NCBI RefSeq assembly: GCF_002749615.1
Contig: NZ_CP024201.1
Span: 372,001 to 436,000, forward strand
Reading direction: 5' to 3'
Source of the DNA: Caulobacter mirabilis
Lineage (GTDB): Bacteria > Pseudomonadota > Alphaproteobacteria > Caulobacterales > Caulobacteraceae
Length of the DNA stretch: 64,000 nt
Shown: positions 26,167 through 35,513 of the stretch, piece by piece
Numbering within the stretch: the stretch's first letter is position 1
How the letters are laid out: each line of letters starts with the position of its first letter
Made by a program: the position numbers and the translations under genes
The notes under the pieces: model-generated
What the model was told of the DNA's origin: nothing
Seen by the model: only the letters and a program-made list of their open reading frames with translations
Database searches by the model: none

Positions 26167-28344
26167 CTACCAGCTCCGCTTGAACGTGACCGTAAGCGTC
26201 GCGCCGTTGGCGGGCACGCGGCTGGTGTTGGTGCTGCTGCGCAGCAGCTGGCTGTAGACCGGCAGGTACTGGGTGTTGAGCAGGTTCTCGACGCCGACCG
26301 TGACCGTATCGCGGTCGTTGGGGCGGTAGCGCGCGATCAGGTCGACCACCGCGTAGCTCTTCACCTCGCGTCGGCCGAAGCTGGCGACGCCGTCGAGGCG
26401 ATAGTCACGTTCGCCTGAATAGAGGCCCTGGAGCCGGACGTCCCAGCGGTCGGTCGGCGCATACTGGACATAGGCGGTGAGCTTGAGCGGGGGAATGCGG
26501 TAGCCGGTCATGTTGCGCCAGGAGGTCGCCGTCTGCAGGCGTTCACGGCCGCGCAGATAGGTCGCGCCGCCGCCATAGCGCCAGGCGTCGCCGCCCTGGC
26601 CGACGTCGAACGACGCCTCGACGCCGTCGACGCGCTCGGCGGTGCGGAGCAGGATCAGGCCGTTGTTGAAGGTCTGCACGTCGCCCAGGTCGGAGGACGT
26701 CCGGAAGATGGCGAGGGTTCCCGCGACCGGGCCGATGCGGCCGCGCCAGCCGGCCTCGTAGCTGTCGATCTTCACCGGCTGGAGATAGGAGTTGGCGAGG
26801 TTGAACCCGGCGTTGGCGCCCCGCAGCTGCAGGCCGATATCCGGCAGCTGGAAGCCCTGTGAGAAGGCCGCGTAGACCTCGTGCCCCTCGACCGGAGTCA
26901 GCGCCGCGCCGAGGTTGTAGGTCCAGCCGTCGAAGCTGATCGTCCCGCCCTGGATCTGAACGGGCGACGGCGCGCGATACTGCGAGAGCGGCGTGAAGGT
27001 GTCGAACGAGGCCTCGGCGCGATCGTAGCGCACGCCGCCCTGCACCGAGACGAGGTCCGAGAACCGATGCTGCAGCTGGACGAACGCCCCCTGGGTGTCG
27101 GTGGTCAGCTCCGGCATGAAGATCAGGGTTCCGGTGCGCCGGAAGACCAGACCGCCGCTGGCGTCGTAGGCGGCCGGGTCGAACACGTCCAATGGCATGT
27201 CGCTGACCTCGCGGCCGAGGTCGCCGCCCCAGCTGAGCGAGGTGTTTGAGCCAAGCGGCGTGTCCACGGTCAGGCGCGCGCCGACGGTCTTGGTGTTCTG
27301 GTAGACCTGATCGACGTTGCGGCCACGATTGGCGATTGCGCGGGCGTCGAACGGCGTGAAGCGGACGAACAGGTCGCGATAGTAGGCCAGGACATCGACC
27401 CGGCTGCCGAGGATGTCGCGGTCGGTGTAGCCGGCGGTCACGATGGTGTTGCGGACCTGGTTCTGCTCGGCCAGCTCCAGCCCCTTGAGCGGGCGGGCGT
27501 TGGCGGCGCCGGGCGGCAGGCGGCCGACCGCCGGGTCGGCGGCGTAGTCGGTGTCCTGGTCGGCGCGATAGTAGCCGAGCGAGCCGCGCAGATAGCCGGT
27601 CTCGCCGATGCGGCGGCCCAGTTTGCCGCCAAAGCTCCAGGCGTCGCTGTCGATCAGGTCGCCCTGGCTGGGCTCCGGCGCGCGGCGATCGCCGTGGGCG
27701 TCGTATCCGGCGGCGATCCGTTGGTAGCCGCCGTTCAGGGCGAAATCGACGTCGCCCGCACGGCCCGAGATGAACTGCTGAACGCGGCCGCCGACGCCGT
27801 CGCCGGTCAGGTTTGACAGCGCCGCGACGCCGGACAGGGTGGTCTCGATACGCAGCGGGCCGCCGGCCGGGCGGGTGTTGATCGAGATGATGCCGCCCGT
27901 GGCGCCGCCACCGTAGATGGCGCTGCCGCCGCGCAGGACCTCGATCCGCTCGATGTCGCTGGGATCGACGCTGATCAGGTTCCGCGAGCTGTCGCGGTTG
28001 GTGTTGTAGGGAACGCCGTCGACCAGGATCAGCGCGCCGCGGCCGCGCAGCGTCTGGCCGTAGTCGGTCATGGTGCGGCTGGAATCGGCCAGGCCCGGGA
28101 CCGCCTTGGCGAGGAGTGTGGACAGCGTGTCGGAGACGGCGCGGCCGGCCTCGATCTCTTCACGCTTCAGGGTGGTGACCTGGTGGGTCGGGGCGCTGAC
28201 CTGGGAGCTGGTCCGCTGGGCGGTGACGACGATCTCGCCGACGTCGACGGCGCTAGTCTGCTCGGCTGCGACGGGAGACGCCGCGAGGGCGACGAAGGAG
28301 GCCAGGCCCGCGCTTGCGACCCGCCTGTTGAACCGAACTGCCAC
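26167..28344 (-). CDS. TonB-dependent receptor
   Basis: Outer-membrane receptor of 725 aa with signal peptide ending SPVAA, TonB box VGEIVVTAQR, plug with GQTLRGRGALILVDGVPYNT and IEVLRGGSAIYGGGATGG, and a barrel ending in FKRSW with the terminal aromatic that outer-membrane assembly needs. This plug form is common among siderophore and vitamin receptors. Start is GTG at 28344, with only a weak G-rich ribosome site upstream. No metal-binding His loop is present and no transport partner is adjacent, so the substrate is open. Confidence 0.9.
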   Translation of the reverse strand: MAVRFNRRVASAGLASFVALAASPVAAEQTSAVDVGEIVVTAQRTSSQVSAPTHQVTTLKREEIEAGRAVSDTLSTLLAKAVPGLADSSRTMTDYGQTLRGRGALILVDGVPYNTNRDSSRNLISVDPSDIERIEVLRGGSAIYGGGATGGIISINTRPAGGPLRIETTLSGVAALSNLTGDGVGGRVQQFISGRAGDVDFALNGGYQRIAAGYDAHGDRRAPEPSQGDLIDSDAWSFGGKLGRRIGETGYLRGSLGYYRADQDTDYAADPAVGRLPPGAANARPLKGLELAEQNQVRNTIVTAGYTDRDILGSRVDVLAYYRDLFVRFTPFDARAIANRGRNVDQVYQNTKTVGARLTVDTPLGSNTSLSWGGDLGREVSDMPLDVFDPAAYDASGGLVFRRTGTLIFMPELTTDTQGAFVQLQHRFSDLVSVQGGVRYDRAEASFDTFTPLSQYRAPSPVQIQGGTISFDGWTYNLGAALTPVEGHEVYAAFSQGFQLPDIGLQLRGANAGFNLANSYLQPVKIDSYEAGWRGRIGPVAGTLAIFRTSSDLGDVQTFNNGLILLRTAERVDGVEASFDVGQGGDAWRYGGGATYLRGRERLQTATSWRNMTGYRIPPLKLTAYVQYAPTDRWDVRLQGLYSGERDYRLDGVASFGRREVKSYAVVDLIARYRPNDRDTVTVGVENLLNTQYLPVYSQLLRSSTNTSRVPANGATLTVTFKRSW

Positions 28345-28424
28345 GCGCGACGCCCCCGATACTCGAAATCAGGCGCGTCTGTAGTCGCTACTGCGAGCGA
28401 TTTGCAAGGCTTGGCGCGCAGCGC

Positions 28425-28901
28425 CTACAGCCCTTGCGTTCCCGAGGTCACCGACGGCGGGGTGGTGATCACCTCGACGTTGTCGCGCAGCAGATAGACC
28501 ATCTCGCGCAGGGCGTTGTCCCGGGCGGCCTGGTCGCCGGCAGTCTCGACGTCCTTCAGCCGCACCGGCAGGTCCTCGGCGATGCCGCGCAGGATGCACT
28601 TCAGGTCGCCGTCGGTGCCGCGCTCGGCCAGGAGGCGGTGGCCCTTCATATCCAGCTCGGCCAGCTCGCCCAGCTTGACCTTGAAGCCGTCGAAGCCGTC
28701 GAGCACGCTCTTGCCCTTCCAGGCTTCGACCTGGCCCTTCAGGGCGCCGGCGCGGCCGACGATGTCGGCGAACAGCGGCTCCTGGGCCAGGGCGGAGGTC
28801 GGGGCGGTCGCGACCGCGGGGGCGGCCACGGGCGGCGCCGCCTGCGGCGAGGCGGCGGCGAACCAGAGCATGGCGGACAGGGCGATGGCGTCGCAGGACA
28901 T
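28425..28901 (-). CDS. Hypothetical exported helical protein
   Basis: A 158-aa protein with a signal peptide (MSCDAIALSAMLWFAAASPQ), an Ala/Pro linker, and a mature helical domain (ADIVGRAGALKGQVEAWKGK, then LKCILRGIAEDLPVRLKDVE and ALREMVYLLRDNVEVI). The start at 28901 has an excellent AGGAGG 8 nt upstream, which overrides the long upstream frame. It is divergent from pgi with 79 bp between. I do not recognise the family. Confidence 0.75.
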   Translation of the reverse strand: MSCDAIALSAMLWFAAASPQAAPPVAAPAVATAPTSALAQEPLFADIVGRAGALKGQVEAWKGKSVLDGFDGFKVKLGELAELDMKGHRLLAERGTDGDLKCILRGIAEDLPVRLKDVETAGDQAARDNALREMVYLLRDNVEVITTPPSVTSGTQGL

Positions 28902-28980
28902 GGGCGCGCCTCCTGGCGAAAAAACGATGTCATCTGGTAGGCGCAACAGGGTAAACGCCGTCCTACCGCAGGGAGAGCTT

Positions 28981-30543
28981 ATGACCGACACAGCCGCCGC
29001 CTGGACCGCGCTCGAAGCCGCCGCCGCCGCCGATGGCGAACGCCGCATCGTCGATCTCTTCGAGGCCGAGCCGGACCGGTTGAAGCGGCTGACGGTGGAA
29101 GCCGCCAGTCTGTCGGTGGACCTCAGCAAGCAGCCCTGGAGCCGAGCGGGCTTCGAGGCCGCGATCGCCCTCGCCCGGGCAGGCGGGGTCGAGGCGCGCC
29201 GAGACCGCTTCTTCGGCGGCGACACGGTCAACGTCACCGAGACCCGCGCCGCTCTGCACATGGCCCTGCGCGCGCCCGACGGCGCCGCCTTCGAAGCCCA
29301 GGGACGCCCGGTCTCCAAGAGCGTGGAAGGCGTCCGGGCGGCCATGAAGGCCTTTGTCGACCAGGTCCGTTCGGGCGCCTACAAGGGCGCGACGGGCCAG
29401 GCCTTCACCCAGGTGCTGCACATCGGCATCGGCGGTTCGGATCTGGGCCCGCGCATGGTCTGGCGCGCGCTCAAGCCGCTGAACCGCCGCATCGAAGTGA
29501 CCTTCGTCGGCAACGTCGACCCGTCCGACATCGCCGCCGCCTTGGCCGCGTTGGACCCGGCGCGGACGCTGGTGGTGGTCGTCTCCAAGACCTTCACCAC
29601 CCAGGAGACCATGGCCAACGCCGCGGCCGCCAAGGCCTGGCTGCGCGGCGCGCTGGGCGAGGTCGGCGACGGCCACCTGGTCGCCTGTTCGACCAACCTG
29701 GAGGCCTGCGCCGCCTTCGGCATCCCCGCGGAGCGGGTGTTCGGCTTCGAGGACTGGGTCGGCGGACGGTATTCGACCTGGTCTTCCGTCGGCCTGTCCT
29801 GCGCCATCGGCCTGGGCTGGGAGGCGTTCGAACAGCTCCACGCCGGCGCCGCCGCCATGGACGACCATTTCCGCCGCGCGCCGCTGGAGCGCAACGCCCC
29901 GGTGCTGCTGGCCCTGGCCCATATCTACAACCGCAACGGCCTGGGCCGTCCGGTCCGTGTCGTCGAGCCCTACGCCGAACGCCTGGGCCTGCTGGCCAAC
30001 TACCTGCAGCAGCTGGAGATGGAGTCGAACGGCAAGCGGGTCACCGAAGCGGGGACGCCCGTCGCCCACGCCACCTCGACCGCGGTGTTCGGGAACGCCG
30101 GCACCAACGACCAGCACGCCTTCTTCCAGATGCTCCACCAGGGGACCGACATCATCCCCGTAGACTTCGTGGCGGTGGCCAGGAGCGATGAAGGCCCTGC
30201 CCGGCAGCATGTGATCCTGCTGGCCAACGCCATCGCCCAGGCCGAGGCGCTGATGGTCGGCGCCGCCAACGCCGCCGAGCCGCACCGCCATTTCCCCGGC
30301 GACCGGCCGTCGAGCTTCATCCTGCTGGATCGCCTGACGCCCTACGCCCTGGGCGCGCTGATCGCCCTCTATGAGCACAAGGTCTTCGTCGAGGGGACGC
30401 TCTGGGAGATCGACAGCTTCGACCAGTGGGGCGTCGAGCTGGGCAAGACCCTGGCCAACAAGGTCCTGGCCGAGCTGGAGGGCGGTTCCGCGGGAGAGCA
30501 CGACGCCTCGACGGCGGCCCTGATCGCGCGCCTGAAGGGCTAG
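28981..30543 (+). CDS. pgi: Glucose-6-phosphate isomerase
   Basis: Cytosolic enzyme of 520 aa interconverting glucose 6-phosphate and fructose 6-phosphate. Both family signatures are present: FEDWVGGRYSTWSSVGL and the C-terminal region with YEHKVFVEGTLWEIDSFDQW GVELGK, plus IGIGGSDLGPRM for phosphate binding and the catalytic segment NDQHAFFQMLHQGTD. The start ATG is preceded by AGGGAGAG. In Entner-Doudoroff organisms such as Caulobacter it acts mainly in gluconeogenesis and in sugar-phosphate recycling. It is followed 54 bp later by the DUF6624-like gene. Confidence 0.97.
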   Translation: MTDTAAAWTALEAAAAADGERRIVDLFEAEPDRLKRLTVEAASLSVDLSKQPWSRAGFEAAIALARAGGVEARRDRFFGGDTVNVTETRAALHMALRAPDGAAFEAQGRPVSKSVEGVRAAMKAFVDQVRSGAYKGATGQAFTQVLHIGIGGSDLGPRMVWRALKPLNRRIEVTFVGNVDPSDIAAALAALDPARTLVVVVSKTFTTQETMANAAAAKAWLRGALGEVGDGHLVACSTNLEACAAFGIPAERVFGFEDWVGGRYSTWSSVGLSCAIGLGWEAFEQLHAGAAAMDDHFRRAPLERNAPVLLALAHIYNRNGLGRPVRVVEPYAERLGLLANYLQQLEMESNGKRVTEAGTPVAHATSTAVFGNAGTNDQHAFFQMLHQGTDIIPVDFVAVARSDEGPARQHVILLANAIAQAEALMVGAANAAEPHRHFPGDRPSSFILLDRLTPYALGALIALYEHKVFVEGTLWEIDSFDQWGVELGKTLANKVLAELEGGSAGEHDASTAALIARLKG

Positions 30544-30597
30544 CCGCTTTTTCGCCACCGGCGGCTGCTGTGGTCGCCCGGTCGGAGGATAGGGCGA

Positions 30598-31608
30598 ATG
30601 ATCGGCAAGGTTCTGGCGGCGGCGCTGGCGGCGTCACTGATCGCGGGTGCGGCCCTGGCCGACCCGATCGACGACCTGTTGGCCGGCAAGACCGATCCGC
30701 TGACCTACGACTTCGGTCAGCTGCGCGACCAGCCCGACGCGGACGCCTGGCTGAAGGCGGCCGAAGGCCGGGTGCAGCGCGACCTGCTGCGCCGCCGGGG
30801 GATCGCCGACGACGTGGCCTGGAAGGACGCGCGGCCGACCGGCTGCTGGACCGAGGCCGAGCAGGCGCTGCTCAGGGGCGTCGCCTCCGCCCGCAAGGTC
30901 AAGACCGCCGCCGACTGGAGCCGCGCCAACGCCGAGGCCCAGGGTCTGGAGGCGAAACGGCAGTCGGTGCAACGCATCCTCTTTTCGGGCGAGGCGTCGC
31001 CCTACGAACAGCTGAACGGCGTCGCGCGGCGATTGAAGATGGCGCGCGAGGCCAAGGACCCGATCCTGGCCGAGTTGTTTCGCCGCAACGCCGAGGACAA
31101 CTTCGCCCGGATGAGCATCGGCTTCTCCGCCCGGCATTTCCTGGCGCCTCAGGCGTCGGACGCCGCGCTCGATCTCTATGACGCCAAGGCTGATCGCGAG
31201 ATCTGCCTGATCGACGAGGCCAACCTCGTCTGGCTCAAGAAGACGATCGCCGAGCGCGGTTGGTTCCGCATCAGTCGCGACGGCCAGCAGGCCGACGACG
31301 CCGCGCGCAACCTGGTCCAGCACGCCGACGACGATCCGGCCTTCCAGCAGCGGATGCTCGCCGTGCTGGAGGCGGAACTGGCGGCCAAGGAGACCACCGC
31401 CAGCGGCTACGCCTACCTCTACGACCGGGTGGCGGTGAACACCGGCAAGCCGCAGCGCTACGCCACCCAGGGCCGCTGCGCCGGGCCCGGGGACTGGCGC
31501 GCCGACACGCTGGAAGATCCCGACGCCGTCGAGGCGCGTCGCCTGGCCGTCGGCATCGACTGGCCGATGAAGGACTATGTCGCCAGAATGAACAGCTTCT
31601 GCCGCTAG
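30598..31608 (+). CDS. Exported protein resembling DUF6624
   Basis: A 336-aa exported protein. Signal peptide MIGKVLAAALAASLIAGAAL, then a helical N-terminal half with a pair of cysteines (GCWTEAEQ), and a C-terminal domain with EANLVWLKKTIAERGWFRIS, LVQHADDDPAFQQRMLAVLE, GYAYLYDRVAVNTGKPQRY and a Gln/Gly ATQGRC segment. This C-terminal pattern matches DUF6624 as I know it. The function is unknown. It ends 35 bp before the his leader peptide, so the his promoter must lie in its 3' end, or the genes are transcribed through. Confidence 0.8.
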   Translation: MIGKVLAAALAASLIAGAALADPIDDLLAGKTDPLTYDFGQLRDQPDADAWLKAAEGRVQRDLLRRRGIADDVAWKDARPTGCWTEAEQALLRGVASARKVKTAADWSRANAEAQGLEAKRQSVQRILFSGEASPYEQLNGVARRLKMAREAKDPILAELFRRNAEDNFARMSIGFSARHFLAPQASDAALDLYDAKADREICLIDEANLVWLKKTIAERGWFRISRDGQQADDAARNLVQHADDDPAFQQRMLAVLEAELAAKETTASGYAYLYDRVAVNTGKPQRYATQGRCAGPGDWRADTLEDPDAVEARRLAVGIDWPMKDYVARMNSFCR

Positions 31609-31643
31609 CCGCCGCGCCTGTCCTGCGCTATAGGCCCGCTCCG

Positions 31644-31721
31644 ATGACCCGCGTCTCGCACCATCACCACGCGCACCACCACGCCTTCCCTCGCGGGACG
31701 GAACGGGTTCGCGCGGCCTAG
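31644..31721 (+). CDS. Histidine-rich leader peptide upstream of hisSZG
   Basis: A 25-codon ORF, MTRVSHHHHAHHHAFPRGT and six further residues, with seven His codons among eight consecutive codons (31659-31682). It precedes hisS by 92 bp and has the form of an attenuator leader: ribosomes would pause here when charged tRNA-His is scarce. The codons used are CAC and one CAT. No other function is likely for so short and biased a peptide. The ribosome site is weak. Confidence 0.85.
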   Translation: MTRVSHHHHAHHHAFPRGTERVRAA

Positions 31722-31810
31722 AGCCAAGGCGCACTCCCTCCGACCCCGCCCGACGCGGATGGGGTCAGACGGCTCCATCCGGCCCCGCAAGCGACCGAAT
31801 GTAGAGCCGA
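31705..31810 (+). promoter_or_regulatory. Candidate his attenuator/RBS-sequestering leader structure
   Basis: Alternative pairings are visible between the leader peptide and hisS. GACCCC (31742-31747) can pair with GGGGTC (31761-31766), or its first five bases with GGGTT (31705-31709) inside the leader ORF. GGATGG (31757-31762) can pair with CCATCC (31775-31780). GGCTC (31771-31775) can pair with GAGCC (31804-31808), which covers the hisS ribosome site. These sets are mutually exclusive. There is no T-run, so control at the level of translation (or Rho) is more likely than an intrinsic terminator. Confidence 0.55.
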
Positions 31811-31813
31811 CCG

Positions 31814-33283
31814 ATGACCGACCAGACCTTCCGTCCTGAAGCTCGCGCGCCCCGCGGTTTCGCAGACAAACGCGCCGCCACCCTGCGCGCCGAGCGCCGT
31901 ATCGTTGAGGCCGTTTCCAGGGTCTACGAGAGCTGGGGCTTCGAGCCGTTGGACACCGGCGCCTTCGAGTACGCCGACGCCCTGGGCAAGTTCCTGCCCG
32001 ACAGCGACCGTCCGAACGAAGGCGTCTTCGCGCTGCAGGATGACGATGAGCAGTGGATGGCTCTGCGCTACGACCTGACCGCCCCGCTGGCGCGGTTCGC
32101 GGCGCAGAACTGGGAGACGCTGCCCAAGCCGTACCGCCGCTACGCCTTCGGGCCGGTGTGGCGCAACGAGAAGCCGGGGCCGGGCCGCTTCCGCGAGTTC
32201 ATCCAGTGCGACGCCGACACCGTCGGTTCTGCGCGCCCCGAGGCGGACGCCGAGATCATCGCCATGGCCGCGGCCGGGCTGAAGGCGGCGGGCCTGCCCG
32301 AAGGCGGGGCGGTGCTGAAGTTCTCCAACCGCAAGATCCTGGACGGCGTGCTCGAGACGGCCGGCGTCTCCGACGGCCGCCAGAAGCTGATCGTGCTGCG
32401 GGCGCTGGATAAGCTGGATCGTCTCGGCCGCGAGGGCGTGGCCGACCTGCTCGGCAAAGGCCGTCTGGACGAGTCGGGCGCCTTCACCCCGGGCGCGGAG
32501 CTGTCCGCCGCCTCGGCCGGCCTGGTGCTCGACTTCCTCGACATGGCCGTGGCTGGCGCGCCGCTGGACCAGCTCGCGAACGCGGCGTTCGCCAAGGCCG
32601 AGGTCGCGCTGGAAGGCTTCCGGGAGCTGGAGGCCATCGTCGCTGCGTTGAAGGGGCTGGGCGTCGACGAGGCCTCGGCCCGCTTCGACCCTTCGATCGT
32701 GCGCGGCCTGGAGTACTACACCGGGGCGGTGTTCGAGGCCGACCTGCAGGTCGAGACCCTGGACGAGAAGGGCAAGCCGATCCGCTTCGGGTCGGTCGGC
32801 GGCGGCGGCCGTTACGACGACCTGGTCGCCCGCTTCACCGGCGAACGCATCCCGGCGACGGGCTTCAGCTTCGGCGTCTCGCGATTGGCCGCGGCGCTGA
32901 AGGCGGCCGGCCGTGAGGTCGCCGGCGAGAACCGCGGTCCGGTGGTCGTCATCGCCTTCGACCAGAGCCGCATGGCCGACTACTTCGCCGTCGCCGCCGA
33001 GCTGCGGACGGGCGGGGTCCCGGCGGAGGTCTACCTCGGCGCTTCCGGCATGAAGGCCCAGATGAAGTACGCCGACCGACGCCTGTCGCCCGCCGCGGTG
33101 ATCATCGGCGAAGACGAGTTCGCCGCCGGCACGGCGACGGTGAAGGACCTCGACCTCGGCCGCGACCTGGCCAGGGGCATGACCGACAACGCCGCCTGGC
33201 GCGCCGAGCGGCCCGGGCAGCAGACCGTCGCCCGCGCCGACCTGGTCGCCGTGGTGCGCAAGATCGTGGACGCCGCCCAATGA
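31814..33283 (+). CDS. hisS: Histidyl-tRNA synthetase (alphaproteobacterial type)
   Basis: Class II aminoacyl-tRNA synthetase of 489 aa charging tRNA-His. Motif 2 reads FGPVWRNEKPGPGRFREFIQ and is followed by CDADTVG; the His-binding RGLEYYTGAVFEA and motif 3 region GFSFGVSRLAAAL are present. This motif 2 differs from the usual bacterial form (with PQxGRxRQFHQ) and matches the divergent HisRS known from some alphaproteobacteria, which recognise tRNA-His without the extra 5' G. The stop overlaps the hisZ start (ATGA), linking charging with histidine synthesis in one operon. Confidence 0.95.
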   Translation: MTDQTFRPEARAPRGFADKRAATLRAERRIVEAVSRVYESWGFEPLDTGAFEYADALGKFLPDSDRPNEGVFALQDDDEQWMALRYDLTAPLARFAAQNWETLPKPYRRYAFGPVWRNEKPGPGRFREFIQCDADTVGSARPEADAEIIAMAAAGLKAAGLPEGGAVLKFSNRKILDGVLETAGVSDGRQKLIVLRALDKLDRLGREGVADLLGKGRLDESGAFTPGAELSAASAGLVLDFLDMAVAGAPLDQLANAAFAKAEVALEGFRELEAIVAALKGLGVDEASARFDPSIVRGLEYYTGAVFEADLQVETLDEKGKPIRFGSVGGGGRYDDLVARFTGERIPATGFSFGVSRLAAALKAAGREVAGENRGPVVVIAFDQSRMADYFAVAAELRTGGVPAEVYLGASGMKAQMKYADRRLSPAAVIIGEDEFAAGTATVKDLDLGRDLARGMTDNAAWRAERPGQQTVARADLVAVVRKIVDAAQ

Positions 33284-34404
33284 GGCTGGAGCCGCCGATC
33301 CCGCCGGCGGCTCTGGCCGCCATCCGCGCGCCGCTGACCGAGGCCGGGGCGGTCTCGGTCGAGGTCCCGGTCCTGCAGCCGCTGGCGCTGCTCCTGGACC
33401 TGACCGGCGAGGCGATGCGTCCGCGCCTGTTCGTGGTTCAGGCCGAGGGCGGCGAGGAGCTGGCCCTGCGGCCGGACTTCACCATCCCGGTCGCCCGCGC
33501 GCACATCCAGGGCCAGGCCCTGGAAGGACGCTACTTCTACGAGGGCAAGGCCTTCCGCGCCTCGCCCCAGGGCTCGCAACGCGCGGAGGAGTTCCTGCAG
33601 ATCGGCGTCGAGATCTTCGGCAACGGCGATCCGGCCGAGTCCGACGCCGAGGCGGCCGGGCTGGCCTGGCGCTCGGCCTCCGCCGGGGGACGTGACGACC
33701 TGACCATCACCTTCGGCGACATCGCCCTGTTCGGGGCCTTCGTCGACAGCCTGGCCCTGGCCCCGGCCCTGGCCGCCCGGCTGAAGCGGCTGTTCACCCG
33801 GCCGCGCCTGCTGGCCGCCGAGCTGGACCGGGCGGAAGCGGGCGAGCGGCCGGAGCGGTTCGTCAATCCGCTGGAAGGCGTCTCCGCCGACCAGGGCGCG
33901 GGCGCCCTGCGTCAGCTCTGGGCCATCGCCGGCATCGAGCCGGTCGGCGCCCGCCCGGCCGACGAGATCGTCCAGCGCCTGGCCGAGCGGGCCGAGGCCT
34001 CGCGCACGCCGAGCCTGTCGCCGGCCGAGGCCGCCGCCGTGCGCGGCTTCCTGGCGGTTTCGGGGGCGCCGCGCGCGGCCCTGGACGAGGTCCTGCGTCT
34101 GGCCGGCCCGGCCAGGGACACGCTGGACCAGGCCCTGGAAGGCTGGAGCCGCCGCCTGGCCCGGCTGGCCGAGCGCGGCGTGCCGGAGGACCGCATGACC
34201 TTCGCCGCGGCCTTCGGTCGGGCCTTCGGCTACTACGACGGCGTCCTGTTCGAGGTGCGCAGCCCAAGCCTGGGCGAGGAGCGGCCGGCCGCCGCCGGCG
34301 GACGCTACGACGGCCTGCCCTCGCGACTGGGCGCAAGCCGGGCCCTGGGAGCTGTCGGCTGCATGGTCCGCCCGGCGCGGGCGTTCGCGGGAGGCGAGGA
34401 ATGA
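33280..34404 (+). CDS. hisZ: ATP phosphoribosyltransferase regulatory subunit
   Basis: A 374-aa HisRS-like protein without aminoacylation activity that binds short-form HisG and confers histidine feedback. It retains class II synthetase core features: LRPDFTIPVARAH, YFYEGKAFRASPQGSQRAEEFLQIGVE and a C-terminal AAAGGRYDGLPSRLG, but lacks the YYTG histidine-binding motif in its strict form (it reads YYDGVLFEV). It overlaps hisS by 4 nt and hisG by 4 nt, so all three are translationally coupled. Confidence 0.92.
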   Translation: MRLEPPIPPAALAAIRAPLTEAGAVSVEVPVLQPLALLLDLTGEAMRPRLFVVQAEGGEELALRPDFTIPVARAHIQGQALEGRYFYEGKAFRASPQGSQRAEEFLQIGVEIFGNGDPAESDAEAAGLAWRSASAGGRDDLTITFGDIALFGAFVDSLALAPALAARLKRLFTRPRLLAAELDRAEAGERPERFVNPLEGVSADQGAGALRQLWAIAGIEPVGARPADEIVQRLAERAEASRTPSLSPAEAAAVRGFLAVSGAPRAALDEVLRLAGPARDTLDQALEGWSRRLARLAERGVPEDRMTFAAAFGRAFGYYDGVLFEVRSPSLGEERPAAAGGRYDGLPSRLGASRALGAVGCMVRPARAFAGGEE

Positions 34405-35357
34405 GCGGACCCCTGGTGCTGGCGATCCCCTCGAAGGGACGCCTGAAGGAACAGGTCGAGGCCTGGCTCGCCGACGCCGGCCTGCCGGTCTCCGCCCCGT
34501 CGGGAAGCCGCGGCTACACGGCGAAGATCGACGCCCTGCCGCAGATCGAGGTCCGGCTGCTGTCGGCCTCCGACATCGCCGCGGCGCTGGAGAGCGGCGA
34601 GATCCACCTGGGCGTCACCGGCGAGGATCTGCTGCGAGAGCGGATCGCCGACCTGGACAGCCGGGTGATGCTGCTGCGCGCCCTGGGCTTCGGCCGGGCC
34701 GACCTGGTCGTGGCCGTGCCCAAGAGCTGGCTGGACGTCGACGGGATGGCGGATCTGGAGGAGGTCGCCCACCTGCACCTGACCCGCACCGGCCGCCGCC
34801 TGCGGGTGGCGACCAAGTACATCGTCCAGACCCGCGCCTTCTTCGCCCGGGCGGGCGTCGCCGACTACCGCATCGTCGAGTCGGGCGGGGCGACCGAGGG
34901 GGCGCCGGCCTCGGGCGCGGCGGAGATCATCGTCGACATCACCACCACGGGCGCGACCCTGGCCGCCAATCACCTGAAGATCCTCGGCGACGGCGTGATC
35001 CTGAAGAGCCAGGCTCGGCTGGCCGCTTCGCTGGCGGCGGACTGGGACGCCGAGCGGCTGATGGTCGTGCGGCGGCTGATGGGTCTGGTCGAGGCGCGCG
35101 GCCGGGCCAAGGGGTCGGTCATGCTGGTCTGGCCGGCGGAGCGGGACGAGGCGGCGAAGACGGCCTTGGCCGACCTGGTCGCGCGGGGCGCCCGGCCCCG
35201 GGCCAATGGCCTGCTGATCGCCGAGGGCGAATTGCTCGCCGCCCAGGCCGCCCTGGCCGAGGCCGATATCGGTCCGGTCGCGGCGAGTCGTCCCGAGCAT
35301 CTGTTCGAGCCGGTCTCGGAGGCCGCGGAGGCTTTGGCGAGTCGCGTGACGGCGTAA
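34401..35357 (+). CDS. hisG: ATP phosphoribosyltransferase catalytic subunit
   Basis: First committed enzyme of histidine synthesis (318 aa), condensing ATP with PRPP. Seen: LAIPSKGRLKEQVEAWL at the N-terminus, TGEDLLRE, LRVATKYIVQTRAFFARAG, and the PRPP-binding ADIIVDITTTGATLAANHLK-type segment (EIIVDITTTGATLAANHL). It belongs to the HisZ-dependent group, although at 318 aa it is longer than the usual short form of about 210-230 aa; the extra C-terminal region of about 90 residues resembles an alphaproteobacterial extension. The structured intergenic region begins just after its stop. Confidence 0.92.
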   Translation: MSGPLVLAIPSKGRLKEQVEAWLADAGLPVSAPSGSRGYTAKIDALPQIEVRLLSASDIAAALESGEIHLGVTGEDLLRERIADLDSRVMLLRALGFGRADLVVAVPKSWLDVDGMADLEEVAHLHLTRTGRRLRVATKYIVQTRAFFARAGVADYRIVESGGATEGAPASGAAEIIVDITTTGATLAANHLKILGDGVILKSQARLAASLAADWDAERLMVVRRLMGLVEARGRAKGSVMLVWPAERDEAAKTALADLVARGARPRANGLLIAEGELLAAQAALAEADIGPVAASRPEHLFEPVSEAAEALASRVTA

Positions 35358-35513
35358 ATTTGACGATAGGGTCAAATATGCCCGTGTTTCCGTCGTTCTT
35401 TTGACGGCGGAGTCCAACGAAGGCGTCTTTTTCTGGCCTCCAAGCGCATTTTCTTGCGCGTAAGCCGCACCCGGTTGCTTGACACAGAAGGGGATGTGTC
35501 GTCTTTTGACGGT

